Both the position numbers and the translations under genes were made by a program. From Paraphoma chrysanthemicola (lineage: Eukaryota; Ascomycota; Dothideomycetes; Pleosporales; Phaeosphaeriaceae), in NCBI GenBank assembly GCA_020744225.1, contig JAGMWG010000020.1:806001-870000 (forward strand): a stretch of DNA of 64,000 bases, written 5' to 3'. A model generated the notes under the pieces. The model ran no database searches. It had not been told where the DNA came from and saw only the letters and a program-made list of their open reading frames with translations. The stretch's first letter is position 1. Each line of letters opens with the position of its first letter. This document shows positions 21,992-31,790 of the stretch, one piece after another.

Positions 21992-24900
21992 ATGCGACCA
22001 TCCGTCGCAGAACCCGCCCAATCACCGCAGCCCACCCAGACGGACGCTCTCACTGCGCGGCAGGCACGACGACATGAGGGTGGAGGTTCCAGGGGAATGA
22101 TGGCTCACAATACACAGCGCGATGGCGCCCTACCCTCGCAAGGCATTCCACGGCTCGAGATTCCGAATCACCAACCCACGCAGCGTCCACCGAGGTCGCG
22201 CCGGAAACGGGGCTCACCAATGTCGTTCTGCGGCATCCCGATGCTCCTTCTCTTCCTCGCCATTACCTCGTTCCTCCCGCAAGCAAGCGCCGTGTTTGTC
22301 AACTTCGAAAACTGCCTGGAACGTGTCTTCCTCAACGACGAAAATCGGTCTCCCTACCTCCAATTTACTCCCCGATACGTCTGGGCGGCCTTCAACAACA
22401 CTGCGCCGAGCCGCGCTCTGAATATCACCGTCTTTGGGAACGTCTCGGGTCAGGCTTCGTTCGGGCCCTACCCTGATCGCAACAACGAGAGCTGGGGCGA
22501 CCCGAAGTCGACCTTTGGCAAGATTGTGGACGTGGACGGAAATAACAACAAATACACGACGCTGTTTTCCAGCTACAAGGTGCTCACGTACTCGGCTGCG
22601 AACCCACAGGCACAGCAGTTCTGCAATACTGTCATCAACAAGACCTGCCCAATCGCCCCTGCGTTCTTCGCCAATGCGAGTATACCGGACGAGTTTCCGT
22701 CTTTCAGCGTCGAGCATGACTTTGGGAGCACATATGCATTCGCAACCTGGGCCTCCACTCTGCGCATAGTGTCAGGAAACGCCGACGCGCAAGCCCTCGG
22801 CTGTATATCAGCCAATATCACTCCAGACCTGGGACATACACTCGCCAATGCGCTTTGCTACCTACCAGCGGCAATACTCACGCTTGTGGCCATCGCGACG
22901 GTCTTTGCGGCTACCTGCAGCCCCTGGGGAACTACCAATTTGTACCGTTGGACTAGCAACTATGGCCGCGACGAAGACCTTCTCCGTTTAGTCACACCTG
23001 GCTTCGGCGACTGTCTGCAGTATATTCAATTTATTGTCTTGGCGGGTAGTCTGAGCTTGAACTACCCAGGCTTCTTTCAGCCCGTGGTTAGCCAGGCCAG
23101 CTGGTCAGTTCTGCTATTCAACCAGAGTTTTGTAAGCCACGGCAACGGGTCACAAAGTCTTGTAGACGGCATCTACTTCGCCAATGGCACCTATGGCCTC
23201 ACGCGCATGGGCCAATATGTTGGCATGAGCAAAGAACGGGACATATGGGCGTGCATGGCCATCTTCTTGTTGGTATTGATTGGCATCGTGGTCTTGATTA
23301 CCCAGCTTGGTTTCATTGGACGATGGGTGTTGCGCGTGCTCACCCATACCCAAGGCGGTGACCTCACGGAAAAGAACTGGCCTTTTACTGCTGGAAACAT
23401 TATCCGGATTGTCTTCAACTTCTTCATGCTCCCCATCATTTGCCTGTCGTTGTTTCAGCTAGTTGTGGCACCGCGGTCGCCAGGGTCCGTTGTCGCAACC
23501 GCTGTGATCCTGCTCATAGTTGTAGCTGGATCAGCAACCTGGATCTTCTGGTTCATCTTCACAACCCGGCCCCGCGCTCATCTCTTCGACGATTTACCGA
23601 CTGTTCTGACGTATGGACCACTCTACAACACATACTCCGACGACGCGGCGCCGTTCGCTTTTATTCCCGTATTGCTTACCATTATTCGCGGCATTGCCAT
23701 TGGTGCCATTCAGCCATCTGGTATTGCGCAAATCATTATGCTCGCCATTTGCGAAGTAATCTTAATTCTAACTCTGCATGCCTTCAAACCGTTCCAGTCG
23801 AACACTTCGATGAACGCCTATCACACCTTCTTCTCGGCAGTACGGCTCACCTGTATTTTGCTATCGGTGGCATTTGTCCCCTCATTAGGCGTCTCGGAGG
23901 CGCCAAAGGGATGGATCGGATATGCCATCCTCCTTTTGCACGCGATCGTCCTGGTCTTTGGTTTCTTTCTCAACGCTCTACAGACAATCATCGAAGTCAT
24001 CGCTCGACTTGGAGGTGCCGGGGCAGACCAAAGGGGAGGACTGACGACAGTCTTCGGAAAGCGTCAATTGTCCAAGCGAAACAATCACCGAACTCAACGC
24101 AGTAGTCTCAACTCCAATGCCGCAATGTTGAATGAAGAGAATAAGAACATTCAACTCATGGATAGCCGTTCAAGGAGTTTGTCTGGAAGCTCAGCTATCC
24201 TCCTGAATGGACCGTACGACCGAGAAAGCCAGCGAGCGAGCATGGGCTTCGAAGGCTTTAGCCAGGGTGATTATAGTAACACTGGCGGCACGAGCCCTGG
24301 TACGCCTGGTACGAATGCTACGCCATTTAACTTCTTGGGCGGTAGTTCTGCGCAGAGCTCGCGCCGACCTACCATGGGAACGACGCTGGACGCTGCTGAT
24401 CCATACTACCGGCCGCCACGACCACGCAAACACACCATGGACTCCATTGGGCCTGGCCAGTCGGGACGACATCCTTCCGTCACAGCAGATATTGCGGACG
24501 CTCCTTACTCTGATAATGTCGATGTGGAGGCGGGCGATGTAGGAGAGGGCCCCTCACGAGCCTCTGGAACTCCGGCTCCAGCATATCTACGAACTCACCG
24601 GGACGATTCCGATCCAAATCTGGAAAGGCGAAACAAGACTGACTATTCCGTACGCGAGTCTGATTTCTACTACGGGCTTCGTGGACCTGCCTTGTCCTCC
24701 CAGCCCACACGAAAGCGGAAGACTGGACCTGCCGATCCTATGAGCCCGGTGTCTTCAGCTACAGGCTGGTTCAAGAACCTCAATCTTCTTGGTGGCAGAA
24801 AGAAGGAGAAGAGCAAGGGTTTTGAAGTTGTGCGAAGCACTCGCATGCCTCCGCAGATGATGGCAGTTGATGAAGAGGAGCAGTCTGCGGACGACCAACA

Positions 24901-25633
24901 AGAGCCATACCGGGACAGCCCAGAATCACCGCCTCGCAACAGGACCACACCAGCCGTCGCGCCAGCCAGTGTGCTCAGCGGCGAGAGACGAAGATCCTCG
25001 TCAAGTTTTTCCGACGTCAGCGATGAGATAGAGTACGAGCGGCAAAACAGAGTGTCTACTATGGCGCCTACGTTGGGCCCTATCGAGACAGGTGGTGGTA
25101 TCGAGCTGCCCAGCCGGATAGGGTCACGAGCCTCGCGTGCGACGCAAAATCGAGGACCTCCAAGTCGGGCACCCACGATTCCACGCAAGAACTCTCGACG
25201 GACGCATTCAACTGATGCTGCCATACTTCAAGATCGACTTTCGACCGTCATGGATGCCTCCGCGCCGTCGACTCCTGCATTCCCGACATCTCGGCAAAAC
25301 CAGCATCTACAGCCCACGCCTAGTGGAATGCCGATCCGTCTTCCTTTCGGATCCAGCGAACCATCACCAGAGCGCACGCCTGGTCACTCGGCTGCATCGA
25401 GTCTCTACCCCAACGACGGGATCAACGACTTCAGCGTGCCGCCACCACCAATAGGGGCGCCAGGCGATCGACCTCTGAGCACCGGTTATGTGCAGCACCA
25501 CATGACTAAGGACAGCCTACAAAGCGATGGCTATGATGCTGGCAGCCATCTTGAGGCATCAGCAGAGTTTGTCGACCGTAGCCGGAGTGGCAGCACACAG
25601 CGGAGCGGACGGACACAATATTCGAGATCGTAA
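21992..25633 (+). CDS. TRP-like ion channel, Pkd2/FLC/Spray family
   Basis: No intron. The first in-frame ATG (21992) gives 1213 aa; later ATGs at 22097 and 22220 are possible. The last opens directly with a signal peptide (MSFCGIPMLLLFLAITSFLP, cleaved after QASA), so translation may really begin at 22097 or 22220. A lumenal ML-like domain (about residues 100-270, many NxT/S sites) precedes about nine membrane helices (about 285-670), including DCLQYIQFIVLAGSLS and PFAFIPVLLTIIRG, typical of PF06011. A cytosolic tail of over 500 residues is Ser/Arg/Pro-rich with polybasic RGRKK-like patches. Family members act in calcium handling, wall integrity and FAD transport at ER, Golgi or plasma membrane. 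Which of these applies cannot be told here. Confidence 0.88.
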   Translation: MRPSVAEPAQSPQPTQTDALTARQARRHEGGGSRGMMAHNTQRDGALPSQGIPRLEIPNHQPTQRPPRSRRKRGSPMSFCGIPMLLLFLAITSFLPQASAVFVNFENCLERVFLNDENRSPYLQFTPRYVWAAFNNTAPSRALNITVFGNVSGQASFGPYPDRNNESWGDPKSTFGKIVDVDGNNNKYTTLFSSYKVLTYSAANPQAQQFCNTVINKTCPIAPAFFANASIPDEFPSFSVEHDFGSTYAFATWASTLRIVSGNADAQALGCISANITPDLGHTLANALCYLPAAILTLVAIATVFAATCSPWGTTNLYRWTSNYGRDEDLLRLVTPGFGDCLQYIQFIVLAGSLSLNYPGFFQPVVSQASWSVLLFNQSFVSHGNGSQSLVDGIYFANGTYGLTRMGQYVGMSKERDIWACMAIFLLVLIGIVVLITQLGFIGRWVLRVLTHTQGGDLTEKNWPFTAGNIIRIVFNFFMLPIICLSLFQLVVAPRSPGSVVATAVILLIVVAGSATWIFWFIFTTRPRAHLFDDLPTVLTYGPLYNTYSDDAAPFAFIPVLLTIIRGIAIGAIQPSGIAQIIMLAICEVILILTLHAFKPFQSNTSMNAYHTFFSAVRLTCILLSVAFVPSLGVSEAPKGWIGYAILLLHAIVLVFGFFLNALQTIIEVIARLGGAGADQRGGLTTVFGKRQLSKRNNHRTQRSSLNSNAAMLNEENKNIQLMDSRSRSLSGSSAILLNGPYDRESQRASMGFEGFSQGDYSNTGGTSPGTPGTNATPFNFLGGSSAQSSRRPTMGTTLDAADPYYRPPRPRKHTMDSIGPGQSGRHPSVTADIADAPYSDNVDVEAGDVGEGPSRASGTPAPAYLRTHRDDSDPNLERRNKTDYSVRESDFYYGLRGPALSSQPTRKRKTGPADPMSPVSSATGWFKNLNLLGGRKKEKSKGFEVVRSTRMPPQMMAVDEEEQSADDQQEPYRDSPESPPRNRTTPAVAPASVLSGERRRSSSSFSDVSDEIEYERQNRVSTMAPTLGPIETGGGIELPSRIGSRASRATQNRGPPSRAPTIPRKNSRRTHSTDAAILQDRLSTVMDASAPSTPAFPTSRQNQHLQPTPSGMPIRLPFGSSEPSPERTPGHSAASSLYPNDGINDFSVPPPPIGAPGDRPLSTGYVQHHMTKDSLQSDGYDAGSHLEASAEFVDRSRSGSTQRSGRTQYSRS

Positions 25634-26561
25634 ACATTGACATATTTTTTTTACCATATTCACGGGCATTCCCCGTTTGCAACAATCAGCGTTCTCAGCT
25701 TAGTCAGTCTACCATGGTCGCATTGACGAATTTCCTTGGTGTATAATCACAAAAGCAGTCCTTTCCGGCGTTTGAGAGGGGGCAGCTACCAGCATGGCGA
25801 GGCGTAGACGGGAGAATACATTATATTTGTGCAAGGAGCGGCAATTCGGATGTATGAGAAGCGAGCAGGTGTCTGCATACGTATACTAGTAATGTTATAT
25901 TTTGAGTAGTCAAGCTGCTGTGTATAAAGTTGCATGTGGCGCACCTAGTCATCGGGCCGTCAATTCTCCAGCCCGGTTGCGGCTTTCGCATGTGTCGCGT
26001 GCATGGATGGCTCGTGCTTGTTTGGGCGACGATAAGCCATGGTCTCATAGCTCGTGTCGACGGCTGGAGGACCTTATCCTCCTCGAGGCTGTCTCAGTCA
26101 CAGTAGACCTTGAGTGTGCCTTGCATCGTCTGCAGCAGCTTGACCGGTGAAGCTCATCTCCTGTCGAGCTTCATCGCCCTTCCCTGTCGTCCGCGCCTTT
26201 GATTCGAGCATCGCGCGTTGCCCGCGGCGGACCCTGGGTATCGGCGGGGACCCACCTTTGGTCTCACCGCGAACTCTTGTGTTGATGGTGAGTGAAGCCG
26301 ACATGCTGTGCAGTGGATAGACGGCTGACAGAAGGCCCTTAGCCAGCCTGTCTCCCGCATTACTAAACGCCTTGCACGCTCGCAGCACGTAGAAGTGGCG
26401 GCATGTCGCCGTGAGCGTCCGACCTCACAACTTACCTCATACTGCAGAGCTGCATCTCGCCGCTGCCTTTGCCGGGCAACCTTCCCCCACCACCGGCTCT
26501 CCAGCCTCTCCTCTCGTCTTCGACACCCATTTCGCCCCGCCGAGTTCCAGACGACCGTGAC
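25634..26561. other. intergenic
   Basis: 3' flank of the channel gene and promoter/leader of the FYVE-RING gene. The FYVE-RING frame is open upstream to 26469 without an ATG. Minus-strand frames of 90-165 codons here are codon shadows of GC-rich leader sequence. Confidence 0.45.
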
Positions 26562-28381
26562 ATGGCACCGAACAACAGCACCAGCCACGCGAGGCCGTAC
26601 CCGCCGCGAATCTCGTCCATGGAGAACCAGCTGGACGGCGGCGCTCACCACAGCTTAGAGGTCGAGGCAGGCGCAGGTGAAGGATATCGTGCGCCACGCT
26701 ATTCACATGGCGTGGTCGCATCACACTTCCTGGCACAGCAGCCTCCAAATGCACAGCGCGGGGAGACATGGATGGACTTCTTAGTTGACCACAATGCGAA
26801 TCACCCCTCACGCCCCAGTACCACGGCTCCCACCCTACCGGCCCCTCAACCGTCTTCGTCGTCGTCGCGATATACTCTTCCAAACCGCCCCTCACGCACC
26901 GCCTCGTCCTCCTCCCGCTCCTCCGACCGCAAGCGACGTCTGACCACAGCCGACTCGCCCATGCGACGCCCGTCGAGCATCAGGATGCATTCTAGTAATC
27001 CTGGAACCTCCAACTCCGATCCTATCGTGATGGACTCTTCCCCAGTCACCGAGCGACCGCTGCCCCCGCGTCCAGACTCCCCGCCATCGCACCCTGAGAC
27101 ATCGAGGAGGGTGAGCGAGATCGTATTGCCACCCTGGCAGCCAGACGCAGAAGTCTCGCAATGCCCGGTTTGCAGCAGGAACTTCACATTTCTATACCGG
27201 AAGCATCACTGCAGGAAATGCGGCAGGGTCGTGTGTGCGACGTGCTCGCCGCACCGCATTACAATACCACGGCAATTCATCGTGCACCCTCCTTCGGACG
27301 TTATGTCGAACATCATCGATCTGACGGGCGACGAGGACAACATGTCGCCTTATGGTCCATTTCGCAATCCAGCGCTGGGAGGTGGCGAAGAGGTGCGCGT
27401 TTGCAACCCGTGTGTTCCCGATCCCAACTACGGCCCGCCGCCGCAGTACGTCCCTAGCGGCCCCGCGCGCTATCATAGTCAGTCGTCAAACTCGTCAAGA
27501 ACATACTATCCGCCTAGCCATCCGCCACATCCGCGTTCGCACAGGTCTTCGTCGGGCGTTCATGATCCGTCACGGCCCGCGGGCAGTGTGCAGACACCAC
27601 GACCATACGAGCCCTCTGGTGACAGCAGGAGGGTGAGTTATCATGGGAGTTCCATGTCCAGTGAACGCTGGCTGCCACCTCTGCCAGTTGCGTCGCACAC
27701 TTCACTTAGGGCTCCCGAGCACAGCGCCTCCGCTTCGCGATACACCACACCACATAACGGACAGCTACCATTCAACATGGGCCCAGGCTCACAGTCTGTC
27801 GTGAATATGTTCCCTCGTTCCGCCTTTACAGCAGTGCCCCCACCCGCATTACCGAGCCAACAGCCACCTCGGCCAAGGCGACAGATTGCTGAAGAGGACG
27901 AATGTCCCATTTGTGGCAATGAGCTTCCACCTAAAGGCCCGGAAGGCGATGAAGCCGATCGCACACAGCATATTGAAGAGTGCATCGCGCTGCACTCCGC
28001 TTCTCCTGCCCCTGTGCTGCTCACACAGCAGACATCAGCTAGCTTGCCGATCCAACGCACGCGTGGCATGAGCAACCCTGGCGAAGGCGCTAGCAATGCA
28101 AATCGAATGAGCCATGCCGCACGAGGCATGTTCCCCTTTACAGCGACCGAGAAGGATTGTGTCGATGCGGAGGGGAATGAAGAGGAGTGCATCATCTGCT
28201 TTGAGGAGTACGAAGCTGGCGACAAGATGGCAAGGCTGGTGTGTTGGTGCAAATTTCACGAGGTACGCACAAGATTTTTCACTTCTACGTCTCATACTGA
28301 CTTATTCGCCAGAAATGCATCAAAGACTGGTGGGACAAGAAAGGCAGAGGAGCATGTCCGACTCACCAGCTGCATGAATAA
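26562..28381 (+). CDS. FYVE / C2HC / RING protein, probable endosomal E3 ligase
   Basis: Exons 26562..28262 and 28313..28381 encode 589 aa. The 50-nt intron (GTACGC donor, CGCCAG acceptor) sits inside the RING; without splicing the finger is lost. Order: a disordered Ser/Pro-rich N-terminus; FYVE finger about 190-282 (CPVCSRNF, the diagnostic RKHHCRKCGRVVCATC, closing VCNPC); a CPICGNELP...HIEEC finger about 446-475 that looks like a UBZ-type ubiquitin-binding zinc finger; and a C-terminal RING about 541-589 (CIICFEEYE, CWCKFHEKCIKDWW, CPTH). FYVE domains bind PI3P on endosomes and RING domains recruit E2 enzymes, so ubiquitylation at endosome or vacuole is likely. Yeast Pib1 is a functional analogue, not a proven orthologue. 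Confidence 0.88.
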
Positions 28382-29824
28382 AGAAAACATGCGCCCATCA
28401 TCCTACTTCCCTATGAGCTTGAGAACCCGCAATTCCTGGCATGGCATTGCATCAGAGGCGGCATCATCTCTTTCCGGCTTCGAATTTTGCATTTCCTTTC
28501 CATTCCTTTATTTTTATAAATTGGTCAAGGCACACAATCGGCGTTTGTGGTATACCCCCTCATTTATTAGGCAATATTTACCGGTCTTATCTATCTCTGC
28601 TTTTTAGGATAGTTCATCATATCGTAGCATATTATGCTGTCTTACTCGCAGACTACGCAAGTGTGGTAAGGCGAATGGCGGATAGCGAATAAAGCAACTT
28701 CACTCATGAACATGATATTCTTTATACTGAATTGTACGACACTGCGTCAAGCTATGTTGAGTTGTGTTACCACTAACATTTTATTCCTTCCTCCGTGATA
28801 TGCACGACTTGCTTCCCTTTTCCACATCAACTTATCAAGTTTCGAACGTGAGTGAATGATTCGCGCTTACAACATAAAACCCTGACCCTGGATTTCAGGC
28901 AAGTATGCAGCTCTGGCTAGTTGTTCTCTGCCTTCTTCTTTAGTTCGATGTTGGACCAGTACGGTTCGAGTGATCTGATGTTGGTGGGTTGCGTGTGTAT
29001 CATTGTAGTAAGAACTCAGCATTATTTAGCGCGGTGGGTGGGTAGGTAAGTAAGTACATATTCGCGCCGAAACAAAGTCAAGAAAGTGTACACTAGCTTA
29101 AACCAAAGTCTACAGCGCGTAAAGCGCTGTAGAAATATGTCCGGGTTCTGGAGAGTTTGGATGAGAGAGTGTGTGTAGACCGTATGCTACGGTGAGTGTA
29201 AAAGAGCCGTGGTACAGTAGTGTTACCTTACTTTTCTAGCACCACAACATTCTCCTTGGGCTCTTGCTACTCGGCTAGTCATCTTCATTTCAACGGGTCC
29301 TAACGGCCTTTGGGCTTTTTCTGGAAGCGCTGTATGATACGAACAAGTGGTTAGAAGTTTCTGCGCACCGACACATTTGAAGTAGTCGCTGAATATAGTA
29401 TGATTGGGGATCGAGGGTTGGGAGTCTGGGTTGTTGAAAATGAAATTCTGGATAGTGTGTGCGACGGATGAGTTGGCTCGTGGCTGGTAAGGAAGGTGAA
29501 TATTGGGTGGTCAGTTGAGTTGTTCGGGAAACTCGAGCAGAAGGGGTGCCAAGGTTATCGTGGAAGAGTTAATTCATCCATAAGGGCATGTGGCGCGGTA
29601 GATATATGTTAGTGTGTAACTATAGATGTGTCGTGTCGCCTTTATTTCTAGGTAAAGTAAGGATAGATCGTAGAGATCAGATGGTAAGTTAAAGGACCCC
29701 GAAGTAAATTCTCTCTCGGAAGTAGACATGGAAGCAGACACTGGTAGAGCCGCAGGAAGGTAAAAGCGATGGATACTTCTTGCGGTCGGTTCTTCTTCGT
29801 ATAACAAGATTCACAACAAACATA
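28382..29824. other. intergenic
   Basis: 1.4 kb with no supported gene. It contains short G/T-rich runs near 29030-29060 and a perfect 10-bp inverted repeat at 29109-29133 (listed). The FYVE-RING transcript must end within its first part. Confidence 0.45.
29109..29133. repeat. perfect inverted repeat (10-bp arms, 5-nt loop)
   Basis: TCTACAGCGC, then GTAAA, then GCGCTGTAGA. The arms are perfectly complementary. It could be an RNA hairpin in a 3' UTR, a protein-binding dyad or a footprint; nothing adjacent decides between these. Confidence 0.6.
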
Positions 29825-31790
29825 ATGACTGAGATCATCGGTCCCATAGGCTTTTGCTTTGTTGCTATCGGATTCATATGTGCCACAGTCCCAACAGTCG
29901 TAAAGGCTGAAAAGATATACGTCGAATGCTCAGAGCATTTTCGCTCACTCGCATTACAATCCATGCGTATTTATTCGATGTACCGCGCAGGGAAACCACC
30001 ATGAGAGGTGTCGATTATGGGCGGCATGAGGCAGCCATACTTGCTGGCCGAGACGGCATTCGATTGCTCCAAAGAGAAATAAGGAAGGAGCTAGATAATC
30101 AGAGAATGACTCCACAAGAGCAGATTCGCTGGAATAAAACGCGCCATCAATTAAAGCGCGGTACTTTCCAATATACGTAAGAAGCGCAGCCCCAAACGAA
30201 ACCGCTTCGAAATCGATGGTGATCCGCGCAAAAGAGCGATGGAACAAGATGTTCAGCGGCATAAAAGAGCCCTACTGCACGAAGACGATGTGTTCAAGCG
30301 CTCGTTTTCCTATACGATATGGAAAAGTGCCATAATTGAAGGCTGGCTCGGGCGAATGGAGAAATACTTCGAAGGAATGAACAGTAGTGCCAGCCTGGAG
30401 CTCATTCTTGGTTCTACCAACCAGATCAATGCGAGTTCGGACGAGGATAAGCTACGCAGGTTCACAACAGTCCGAAAGTTCGTGGAGGGGTTTTCTTCTC
30501 TAGCGCAAACGGTACACCAACAATGCAGCACAATTCCTTCTACCTCTGGTTGGCCATTCGGGCTCGGAATCTATGCCAAGGGGCTTAACATCACTACACT
30601 GGAGTTCCTGCCGTGGATTGACGTTGAGCTACGTTTCTCAGCCGTAGAATTGGACGTTGCTAGCAAATTCCAGCTGCGCGTCCCTTTCGACAAGTACGCG
30701 CCCAATGCGCACGGCGATGGGCAGCGCATCAAGCAACTTGTTAGTAACATTATTTCCAAAAATGGCGTACCCAATTCAACTATCCCGGCATTGAGCGGCC
30801 CTGTATGTAAGCTACAGGCAGACGAGACGATGACAATTGAATCACTGGGAGCCCTTTTCCGAACATGCCCGGATGTTTATCGACCGAGACGCCGTGATCA
30901 GAGATCGCAAAACTGGAGATTGACGCGCCGTGAAATCATCCGAAACCTGCTCGATTTGGCAGTCGTCTCATGGGGCACCGAATGGACGAGGAGGTTATGC
31001 TCCTTTGGTATTCATGTGGAGACCACTGACCCAACAAATACGGCACGAATAGAAGTGTTTGTTACCGAGGAACACAGTCTTGATGATTGTAACCACACGC
31101 ATGAAGACTTTTGCCTCAAAAGGCTGGGTCTCTTACTCGTCGAGATCCTGCTCGGGACACCACTCCGCATGTCCGACACAAATGCCGCCAAACCATACGA
31201 GCAAATGGTACCTATAGAGGGCAATGTCTGGCGAGCAGTCGATAGGAGGGAACTAAAAATCCAACTTTTCGAGAAAATGTTGGATGAACTGGTGCCCGCA
31301 GTGAACTTTTGTTTGGAGGAGGATAGCCAACTGGTCAACATTGAGAACAGAAGTAGCCTGCTGTACTGGTGTAATAACCGAGTTTGCACGAGGTGGGTGG
31401 ACTAACGTACCTCGATGTAGTAGTCTATGCTGACAATTTCTGCCTTTCATAGGGTGAACAAGTGGTACGAAGGTGAAGGCTTGACACACGAGCGGATGAG
31501 TGCGTATTTGCAACGCCACCCTGAGAATGCTCGACCCCGGTCAAAGCGTCCAGAAACACCTTTTTATCGTCGAGGCAATCCTAGTCTGAATGTTTCTACT
31601 GATAACATTGATGAAAACGCGCCGCAGCACGCCGAAAAGTTAGGCAGTATCAACTATCAGGTCACTAGCCTAGTGAGTATTGACCGAACTATCTCAACTG
31701 TTGGTACCTACTAAGTGATGATAGAATCAGGAGGCTTTTCTCCCGGGCCGACTACAAGACATCGCGCGGTTGGTGCTCACACATGTTTAG
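29825..31790 (+). CDS. HeLo-like / DUF7580-like protein with unresolved 5' end
   Basis: The secure part is exons 30001(or earlier)..30176, 30235..31392, 31453..31672 and 31725..31790, introns 58, 60 and 52 nt, all phase-consistent; the last is supported by GTGAGT and CTACTAAG signals. From an ATG at 30001 this gives 539 aa. A separate frame starting at ATG 29825 encodes a hydrophobic N-terminus (EIIGPIGFCFVAIGF, then TVPTVVKAEK) like the HeLo-like/STAND N-domains, and ends in TGA overlapping the 30001 ATG. Joining the two needs a one-base frameshift or a 41-nt intron (29967..30007). Late blocks HEDFCLKRLGLLLVEILLG resemble the DUF7580 end. This is a family linked to fungal nonself recognition; the exact function is unknown. 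Confidence 0.6.

Noticed and set aside
24670..25224. 184-codon minus frame opposite the channel tail
   Set aside because: Antisense of Ser/Arg-rich low-complexity codons.
27641..28252. 203-codon minus frame opposite the FYVE-RING gene
   Set aside because: Antisense shadow without motifs.
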